Below are positions 1-5,203 of a stretch of 6,704 nucleotides of DNA, piece after piece. The stretch lies in the NCBI GenBank assembly GCA_040217695.1, contig JBEHWO010000369.1:1-6704 (forward strand). Direction: 5' to 3'. How positions within the stretch are numbered: position 1 is the first letter of the stretch; each line of letters starts with the position of its first letter. The notes under the pieces are model-generated. The model did no database searches, was not told where the DNA came from, and saw only the letters and a list, made by a program, of their open reading frames with translations. The translations under genes and the position numbers were made by a program. The DNA is from CALARM01 sp040217695. Lineage in GTDB: Bacteria > Vulcanimicrobiota > SpSt-956 > JAKJGF01.

Positions 1-1751
1 TCCTGAAGATAATGTCTGTGACATCGGAAGAAATTCGGCTTCAGGAACTTGGCCGTATTATAACAGATCTTCAGGAAAATGCCGGCAGAGCAGTTTTTAT
101 GTCTTCAGTGACCCATAATACAAAATGGAAAGATGAATATAAGAATTGTAAATTTGACCTTGATGTAAAAGTAAAAGAGTTTGTAGAACTTTCTGAAAGT
201 AATCATGAACTTCAACTGGAAAAATCCCTGAGAGGGCTGCAGAAAATAGAAGAAGATACATTGAATCTGATAAATGAGAATAAAATTTTAGAAGGACAGA
301 GCAGGTTGCTGGGGGTAGAATATATGAAGAGCAAGGCTCTTTATGCGGAATCTGTGCAGAAAAGTATAATAGGCACGATAGAGTATCGTATGGATAAAGC
401 AAAAAATGCTTTTCGCAGAAAAATTTCTCAGGATATTATAATGTCTTTATTCAGCCTTATAATTCTCATTGCTGCATGGACTGTTGTAATAATAAGACTC
501 AAAAAACAGTTAAATGCCTATGAAAGATCTGAGAAAGCCCTGAGGGAAAGTGAAGAGAGATACAGAGCTATAGGTGAATTAATACCTTTTGGAGTATGGG
601 TGTTCAGTCCTTCCGGCAGTGTTATATATCTGAGTGATAGCTTTCGTAAATTACTCGGTCTGAGTCTTGAAGAATCCAGAAAGACAGGATGGCTTGACAG
701 GGTTCAGAAAGAAGAAGCGGAAAAGATATACGCAAAATGGAAGGAATGTGTTCAAACCAATTCTCTCTGGGATAATGTTTTTCATATAAAAGATGTACAG
801 GGACAGGAATATGCCATTTTAAGCAGAGGTGTTCCCATTAGAGATGAGAACGGTACTATAACGTCATGGGTAGGAATTAATCTGGATATTACTGCAAGAG
901 AAAAAATGGAAATGGAACTGAGAAAGGCTAAAGAAGATCTGGAAAAGCGAGTGGAAGAAAGAACACTTGAACTTAAATCGGCAAATGATAAATTAAAGGA
1001 AGAAATTTCTGTAAGAACCAGGGCTGAAGAGGAACTGGAGAAAAGGAAAAAAGAAGTTGAAGCAATCAATAAAGAACTTGTCGGTAAAAATGATGAACTG
1101 AATGAATTTGCATCCATGGTAAGTCAGGATTTGCTTGAGCCTATCAGAAGACTTATAGCTACCGGCAATCAACTGGAACATAAATTACAGAATAATTCTA
1201 TTGAAGAAGGAATATCACATGTAAAATCGATTTCTTCCATAGCCAGAGGTATGGCATTGTTCATTCAGGATTTGCTCACTCTCTGCAAGGCAGGCAAAGA
1301 CGGTTTGCGGTATGAACTTTTTTCTCTTGATGAATGTGTCGAACAGGCTTTTTATTCTCTGTCAGTAAGGATTGAAGAAACAAAAGTTCAGATAAAAAGA
1401 GATTCTTTACCGGATGTATTCGGTGACAGAATGCTTCTGACCCATTTATATCAAAATCTGCTTGAAAATGCCATAAATTATGCAGATAATGATAATCCTC
1501 TCATAGAATTAACTGTTGAGAAAACAGATAAAGGGCTCGTACTGGGCGTAAAAGATAACGGCACAGGTATAGAAAAAGATTATATTGATACTATCTTTAA
1601 ACCGGGAAAAAGAGAAAATGCTCATGAATTATACTGCAGAACAGGTGTTGGCCTTGGGATTGCCCGTAAAGCAGTCGAACAGCATGGCGGGAAAATCTGG
1701 GTAGAATCAGAAGGAGGCAAAGGGGCTCATTTCAGGTTTACACTGGGGTAG
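1..1751 (+). CDS. PAS-domain sensor histidine kinase, 5'-partial, with degenerate H-box
   Basis: Membrane sensor kinase. Numbering is from the ATG at 12, but the frame stays open to base 1 (codons Leu-Lys-Ile precede it) and no Shine-Dalgarno site is visible, so the true start probably lies upstream. Residues 1-140 look like a helical extracytoplasmic sensor domain that would normally follow an N-terminal membrane helix, which is missing here. Next come a membrane segment (about 143-162), a PAS domain ending in a PAC-like GINLDIT motif (about 180-294), a long coiled coil (about 295-365), a HisKA-like dimerisation region (about 362-425) and a HATPase_c domain (about 470-579). The ATP-binding motifs are present: N-box N482/N486, G1 box DNGTG 515-519 and G2 box GVGLG 545-549. 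The H-box reads SQDLLEP (371-377), where relatives have SHDLxEP, so the phospho-accepting histidine is Gln372. No receiver domain is present and no response regulator is adjacent. The family call is firm. Autophosphorylation activity is doubtful. Confidence 0.9.
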   Translation, partial: LKIMSVTSEEIRLQELGRIITDLQENAGRAVFMSSVTHNTKWKDEYKNCKFDLDVKVKEFVELSESNHELQLEKSLRGLQKIEEDTLNLINENKILEGQSRLLGVEYMKSKALYAESVQKSIIGTIEYRMDKAKNAFRRKISQDIIMSLFSLIILIAAWTVVIIRLKKQLNAYERSEKALRESEERYRAIGELIPFGVWVFSPSGSVIYLSDSFRKLLGLSLEESRKTGWLDRVQKEEAEKIYAKWKECVQTNSLWDNVFHIKDVQGQEYAILSRGVPIRDENGTITSWVGINLDITAREKMEMELRKAKEDLEKRVEERTLELKSANDKLKEEISVRTRAEEELEKRKKEVEAINKELVGKNDELNEFASMVSQDLLEPIRRLIATGNQLEHKLQNNSIEEGISHVKSISSIARGMALFIQDLLTLCKAGKDGLRYELFSLDECVEQAFYSLSVRIEETKVQIKRDSLPDVFGDRMLLTHLYQNLLENAINYADNDNPLIELTVEKTDKGLVLGVKDNGTGIEKDYIDTIFKPGKRENAHELYCRTGVGLGIARKAVEQHGGKIWVESEGGKGAHFRFTLG

Positions 1752-1757
1752 GGGGCA

Positions 1758-1903
1758 GTGACCAGTGACCAGTTATCAGTGACCGGTAATAAATTATCTC
1801 ACCGGTCACTTTTCAAGACTCACGTTTCACTCTTTACTTTTCACTCTTTACTTTTCACTTTTCACTACTCACGACTCACGACTCACTCTTCACCCTTCAC
1901 TGT
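1758..1903. repeat. Phased 7-bp repeat array, GTGANNN then TCACNNN, in a convergent spacer
   Basis: The spacer between two convergent genes is built of 7-base units in strict phase. Five units on the left (1758-1792) follow GTGANNN; three of the five have an exact GTGA core. After a 6-base break (1793-1798), fifteen consecutive units (1799-1903) follow TCACNNN with no phase slip. Twelve of these have the exact TCAC core and three differ by one base. The three variable bases are often CTT, TCT, GAC or CCA. A 14-mer made of TCACTCT plus TTACTTT is duplicated at 1827-1854. The right-hand array overlaps the end of the minus-strand gene, whose stop codon (complement of 1897-1899) is the TGA of the last unit. 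The regularity is directly visible. From memory, similar short tandem heptads are scattered in intergenic DNA of several bacterial lineages, with no settled function. Confidence 0.9.
1778..1813 (+). terminator. Probable intrinsic terminator of the histidine kinase gene, formed by heptad units
   Basis: A perfect 10-bp inverted repeat, AGTGACCGGT (1778-1787) with ACCGGTCACT (1801-1810), encloses a 13-base loop. On the plus strand the right arm runs into a short T4 tract (1810-1813), 26 bases past the kinase stop codon. The short T run and long loop make it a moderate terminator for the plus-strand gene. Read from the minus strand, the stem is not followed by a T tract, so its use by the opposing peptidase gene is less likely. 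The arms are themselves heptad repeat units in opposite orientations. Confidence 0.55.
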
Positions 1904-3510
1904 ATTACCGGCGAAGGTACTATCTTCATTTTTCCGTCTTCATAAAGAGTATAACCTGCATAGGGTTTTCCCATGCTGTCAAAAAGGTCTTTCTCTTCGA
2001 GCTTCTTAACCGAGGGATCTACAAATTTTATTCTTCCGCCTTTTATCAGATCTTTTAAATGATTTTTTGTATTTTCCATAATATCTCCGGTTCCGGCAGA
2101 CAGAGAACATACTTCTCCTGTGCTATCGGTCATAATATTTACCCCGCCTGTTATCTCTACTATGGCTCCGTCAAATATGCCGTAATCACTTCCTCTGAGA
2201 GGTATTTCCCTGGTACTGGTAATATCAATTACAGTACTTCCGTCTTTATTTTTTTCCGTCTTTTCTATTTTTAAGGGAATATCTTCGGAAATCCCTGTTA
2301 AATCCCTGTTTCTGTCGATAAAATCAAATATACTTTCCCTGCTGCCGGGATTTATAGATTTACTTCCTCTCAATTCCTGAATACTGTCTTTTTCATCAAG
2401 GAGAATCCATCTTTTTTCAAAAACATCTTTGAGTATATTTTTATATGCTCCTTTTTCTTCAAGTTGATCCGCTTTAAGCATGCCTTTCGCAATATCTTTA
2501 TAGGTAGCCTCGCTGGGAGGACAGATGTCTATAGCTTTCATAAACAGTTTCCCGCATGTATTGCTCATTTTCTTGAGAGCTTCCTTCTGACCCATGCCCT
2601 GTGATACATATTGATTAAACACCTTCTCCATAATATCATAGAAGGTTCCTACAAAAAGCTGACCGAAAACATGGGCTTCACCTGTAAGTTCATCTTCCTG
2701 CTGCATCTGGGGCAGTAAATAGGGATTACTGTAAGTATAGCTGTTCATGGCGCTCCTTATAAAAGGTTTTCCCATGACACTCTGTCCGAACTGTTCTCCT
2801 ATACGGGAGAGAAGATTTTCCTTCCGAAAATTTCCGCCTGTTTCTTTAAGAAATAATTCGCATACCTTGTCTTCCTGAAGAGAAGCTAAAATACTGATTA
2901 TATCGCCGAATGCTTCATGTATGGCTTCTGTTTCAATATTCCATTTCAAAAAATTCGGTTTCATACCGTCCAGAATGGCATGGCCTGTCTCATGGGAACC
3001 TATATCAAAAGATTTCCCTGTATGTATGGTCTGTCCGGTTTTTTTATCTTTAAAATGGAAGAAATTAAGAGTGCCGTCTTTTTTATTATAATAAGCATTT
3101 TTCATTTCTCCCTTATCGGGATGAATGATTATCTTTTCTCTGCCAAAAGACCAGGGTATCTTTTTACCGAGAAATTTTGCTGCCATATTTATAACTTTAT
3201 CTACTGAAACAAAGGTCTGAACATTTATAAATTCTGCTTCTTCGGGAGAATAAATAAGATTCCCGTCTTCTTTTGGCTTAACATCACCGTCTGTATCTAT
3301 TCTGTCATTATCAGGGCCGGGAGTAATGTTATTACCCGGTATTTTAGTCAGAACCGGCTCTGTGACAGAAGGATCCTGAGGATAATAACAGGCTGTTATA
3401 TCTTTTCTTGCTCCTATAGATACAGTGTCTTTTAAAGTATTTTCACTGATTTTAGCCTTATGCATTTCACGATGGGATGAAATATTATTAATTTTTCCTT
3501 CTATTTTCAT
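1897..3510 (-). CDS. Thermolysin-like (M4-type gluzincin) zinc metallopeptidase, no signal peptide
   Basis: Predicted neutral zinc endopeptidase, 537 residues. The zinc site is HETGH at 173-177 (H173 and H177 as ligands, E174 as catalytic base). The third ligand is E199 in IHEAFGD, the counterpart of the NEAxxD motif of thermolysin. H280 in EAHVFGQLF fits the transition-state histidine (His231 of thermolysin). NAYYN at 138-142 matches the substrate-binding NAFWN stretch. The catalytic domain covers roughly 95-370. Residues 1-90 are polar and linker-like, and 385-537 form a C-terminal region I do not recognise. Unlike classical secreted M4 enzymes, no signal peptide or FTP/PepSY propeptide is visible, so export route and activation are unclear. 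The start is the ATG read from 3510, with AAAAGGAG 12 bases upstream and an extended -10 promoter behind it. The last codons, CAG TGA, lie in the heptad repeat. Confidence 0.88.
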   Translation of the reverse strand: MKIEGKINNISSHREMHKAKISENTLKDTVSIGARKDITACYYPQDPSVTEPVLTKIPGNNITPGPDNDRIDTDGDVKPKEDGNLIYSPEEAEFINVQTFVSVDKVINMAAKFLGKKIPWSFGREKIIIHPDKGEMKNAYYNKKDGTLNFFHFKDKKTGQTIHTGKSFDIGSHETGHAILDGMKPNFLKWNIETEAIHEAFGDIISILASLQEDKVCELFLKETGGNFRKENLLSRIGEQFGQSVMGKPFIRSAMNSYTYSNPYLLPQMQQEDELTGEAHVFGQLFVGTFYDIMEKVFNQYVSQGMGQKEALKKMSNTCGKLFMKAIDICPPSEATYKDIAKGMLKADQLEEKGAYKNILKDVFEKRWILLDEKDSIQELRGSKSINPGSRESIFDFIDRNRDLTGISEDIPLKIEKTEKNKDGSTVIDITSTREIPLRGSDYGIFDGAIVEITGGVNIMTDSTGEVCSLSAGTGDIMENTKNHLKDLIKGGRIKFVDPSVKKLEEKDLFDSMGKPYAGYTLYEDGKMKIVPSPVIQ

Positions 3511-3522
3511 AAATTATAAATT

Positions 3523-3530
3523 CTCCTTTT
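3523..3530 (-). promoter_or_regulatory. Shine-Dalgarno site of the metallopeptidase gene
   Basis: On the minus strand the sequence reads AAAAGGAG, separated by 12 bases from the ATG that begins at 3510. The spacing is somewhat long but the match is strong, and it supports this ATG over internal methionines such as Met16. Confidence 0.65.
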
Positions 3531-3550
3531 AAAGATGAGATGGCTTTATA

Positions 3551-3559
3551 ATTATAGCA
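3551..3559 (-). promoter_or_regulatory. Extended -10 promoter for the metallopeptidase gene
   Basis: On the minus strand, TGCTATAAT gives a consensus TATAAT preceded by the TGn extension. I find no good -35 hexamer at 16-18 bases, which is common for extended -10 promoters of the housekeeping sigma factor. Transcription would begin near 3544, leaving a leader of about 34 bases that contains the Shine-Dalgarno site. This is a motif match only. Confidence 0.5.
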
Positions 3560-3711
3560 AATTTCGTCACTATCCGCCATAGAAGAAATTAATTTTATAA
3601 AATTTCAAATTATTTTTTATAAAAGGGAATAAATTTTTAAATGCTTCGACTAACAGTGTGTCAGAAATAAAACAGGGTAAAAAAAAGAAATTATCCGGAT
3701 ATTTCCCCATA

Positions 3712-3741
3712 TCGTGACGGGTAACGCGTAACGCGTCACGA
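3712..3741. repeat. Short variant heptad / inverted repeat in the divergent spacer
   Basis: Four units in 7-base phase occupy 3714-3741: GTGACGG, GTAACGC, GTAACGC and GTCACGA. The outer parts form an 8-bp inverted repeat, TCGTGACG (3712-3719) with CGTCACGA (3734-3741), around a 14-base loop. The block is much more GC-rich than the AT-rich spacer around it and ends 57 bases before the downstream start codon. It could be a GC-rich relative of the GTGA/TCAC heptads at the convergent junctions, an operator, or a 5'-leader hairpin. The rest of the 288-base spacer holds the peptidase promoter at one end and the Shine-Dalgarno site of the next gene at the other. I found no convincing -35/-10 pair for the plus-strand gene, only TATAAA at 3618-3623 without a good partner. 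Confidence 0.6.
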
Positions 3742-3783
3742 GAAATTCATGAAATCACTTCAAAGCTAAATTTATAGAAAATT

Positions 3784-3790
3784 AAGGAGG
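3784..3790 (+). promoter_or_regulatory. Shine-Dalgarno site of the anchored hypothetical protein
   Basis: AAGGAGG lies 8 bases before the ATG at 3799. It is a near-perfect ribosome binding site at optimal spacing and fixes the start codon of the downstream gene. Confidence 0.85.
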
Positions 3791-3798
3791 AATTTAAC

Positions 3799-5148
3799 AT
3801 GTTTAAACACGGTTTAATATTATGGACACTTATAATGATATTTTTCTCTATACTTGTATTTCAGGTTTACAGTAATAAAATATCTATGGCATCAAACCCC
3901 CAGGTAACACCAGTGGCAGCAACACCTGTTCCCGAGATATTTGAACCGACTCAGGTTCCTGTAAGACCGGTTCCGACTTTATCACCGGAAGAACTGAAAA
4001 AATATGAAGCCTATCTCCAGGTAATAAATAATACTGCTGGAATGGTAGCTAATAGTCAGGCCAGACAGCTTGTACAGAAATACGGTCTGAATATTCAGAA
4101 TGTTACATGGGAAGATACAGGACGATACAAGGGATCATCTATGGGCCCCAATATAAGTGATATGACCATACAGGTCCAGCAGATGTATCCGGGAAGACAG
4201 AATTATAGTTCTACATATATGCCTGTCATAAGATATGATAATTTTTCAGATAAAACTGCAGATATTTCGCCGGATCAATTTTATCTGCTCGCAGGAAATG
4301 AACATGGTAAATCGTTGAAACCTGTTACATTGAAAGAATTCCTTAAAGATATAACTAAATATCTCCATAATCCGGAAGGATGGAAAAATCAGAATACGTC
4401 ACTTCTTGCAGAGAGAGACAGCCACGTTCTCGTAAGTGCCCAGGCATGTTTCCTTCCTGTACCGAAAGACGGAAAAGCAAAATTTAATCCCTTCCTTTTC
4501 AACTATCAGTCCTACGGAAATAACCCGGCTGTTCTTACCATACTTGCCACAAGAGAAGGCACAAGTGTGTCAACAGGAGGACGGTGCATATTCTTCAATC
4601 AGAACGGACAGAGAGCAGCTTTTACAGGTCAGAGAATCAGTGATTTTATGGAAGAAGTAAAAGAAGGACAGAGTGACGGAAACAGCGCTGTTCAGGCAAA
4701 CGGTGAGAGCGGACTGAATGTAGTTCTCCTCATACAGGTGCCTCTTAAACAGAAGCATATTCAGAGATATAATACAGGTTTTAGCTGTAATGAATCTGTC
4801 CAGAGCTGTGACAGTGTATGCAAATCGGCAGTAAGTGATGTGGAAGAAGCAGTCATAGGCCATGGCGAACTGGAAGGACCATATACTGAAATTGCAAATC
4901 TTGATATAGAAAGAGATGAAAGATTTCCGATACGTGTAACGGTACAGTATTATAAAGCAACCAGTAACGGAATTTTATCGGAAGAAGATATAAAAGACAT
5001 AAGAACACAGATCGATAAAACCTATGCCCAGGCAGATTATGTAGGAAGCCTTGTTACAGAAGGTTATACTGAAAGACCGACAGAATATACGGGAGTAAAA
5101 GGAGAACCTTACGGGTGGTGGCATTATTATAACAGAAGAAGTAAGTAG
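3799..5148 (+). CDS. Signal-anchored extracytoplasmic protein of unknown function
   Basis: A 449-residue protein with no domain I can name. One hydrophobic segment at about residues 5-23 follows a short N-terminus (MFKHG), suggesting a signal anchor or uncleaved signal peptide, with the rest outside the cytoplasmic membrane. A Pro/Thr/Val-rich linker follows (about 33-62, with repeats such as TPVP and RPVPT) and then a folded region from about 63 to the end. Five cysteines are present: C217, C263 and a cluster C330/C337/C341 (CX6CX3C). The segment at 355-425 (HGELEGPYTEI, then ERDERFPIRVTVQYYKATSNG, ending near GYTERPTEYTG) reads like a conserved family block, and the end is aromatic-rich (GWWHYY). 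From memory, similar C-terminal blocks occur in hypothetical proteins of other phyla; I could not check this. The ATG has an excellent Shine-Dalgarno site. The gene ends in a terminator hairpin and is likely monocistronic. Confidence 0.85.
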   Translation: MFKHGLILWTLIMIFFSILVFQVYSNKISMASNPQVTPVAATPVPEIFEPTQVPVRPVPTLSPEELKKYEAYLQVINNTAGMVANSQARQLVQKYGLNIQNVTWEDTGRYKGSSMGPNISDMTIQVQQMYPGRQNYSSTYMPVIRYDNFSDKTADISPDQFYLLAGNEHGKSLKPVTLKEFLKDITKYLHNPEGWKNQNTSLLAERDSHVLVSAQACFLPVPKDGKAKFNPFLFNYQSYGNNPAVLTILATREGTSVSTGGRCIFFNQNGQRAAFTGQRISDFMEEVKEGQSDGNSAVQANGESGLNVVLLIQVPLKQKHIQRYNTGFSCNESVQSCDSVCKSAVSDVEEAVIGHGELEGPYTEIANLDIERDERFPIRVTVQYYKATSNGILSEEDIKDIRTQIDKTYAQADYVGSLVTEGYTERPTEYTGVKGEPYGWWHYYNRRSK

Positions 5149-5199
5149 TGAATGGTGAGTGGTGAGCAGTGAGTGGGAATAGCATTCACTGCTCACTTT
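5148..5199. repeat. Second GTGANNN/TCACNNN heptad array at a convergent junction
   Basis: Four GTGANNN units (5148-5175: GTGAATG, GTGAGTG, GTGAGCA, GTGAGTG) are followed by a 10-base centre (5176-5185) and two TCACNNN units (5186-5199: TCACTGC, TCACTTT). The core and the inverted layout are the same as in the array at 1758-1903. The first unit begins on the last base of the plus-strand stop codon. The first TCAC unit contains the stop codon of the minus-strand gene (complement of 5186-5188), so the array fills the whole spacer and also encodes the last residues, Ser-Glu-Gln, of that gene. Confidence 0.85.
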
Positions 5200-5203
5200 T
5201 TTT
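5162..5203 (+). terminator. Strong intrinsic terminator built from heptad units
   Basis: GTGAGCAGTGAGTG (5162-5175) pairs with CATTCACTGCTCAC (5183-5196): 14 pairs, 13 Watson-Crick plus one G-U, around a 7-base loop. A T7 tract follows (5197-5203). It begins 14 bases after the stop codon of the anchored protein, as expected for its rho-independent terminator. On the minus strand the G-U pair becomes a C-A mismatch and no T tract follows, so it serves the plus-strand gene best. The right arm and T tract lie inside the coding end of the opposing gene. Confidence 0.85.

Noticed and set aside
782..1181. Minus-strand reading frames within the kinase gene
   Set aside because: They are antisense shadows of the Lys/Glu-rich coiled coil (giving Ser/Phe/Leu-rich peptides) and have no independent start signals.
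1799..1903. CRISPR array
   Set aside because: The period is 7 bases with no 20-40 base repeats and no unique spacers, and there are no cas genes in the window.
1758..2009. 83-codon plus-strand reading frame (GTG start) through the heptad array
   Set aside because: It is the translation of the 7-bp repeat (giving a 7-residue periodic Ser/Leu/Phe/Thr/His-rich peptide), then runs antisense to the 3' end of the peptidase gene. It has no Shine-Dalgarno site. Its openness follows from one frame escaping the TGA of the left-hand units, because the third unit is GTTATCA.
3618..3623. TATAAA as the -10 element for the gene at 3799
   Set aside because: No -35 partner at suitable spacing, and it lies in a stretch so AT-rich that such hexamers are expected by chance.
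3692..3701. 10-bp perfect palindrome TATCCGGATA as an operator
   Set aside because: It is a single short palindrome in AT-rich DNA with no second copy and no mapped promoter nearby, so chance is a sufficient explanation.
4436..4863. Overlapping plus- and minus-strand frames inside the anchored-protein gene
   Set aside because: They lie wholly inside a gene with a strong Shine-Dalgarno site and coherent protein features, and have no ribosome site or recognisable domain.
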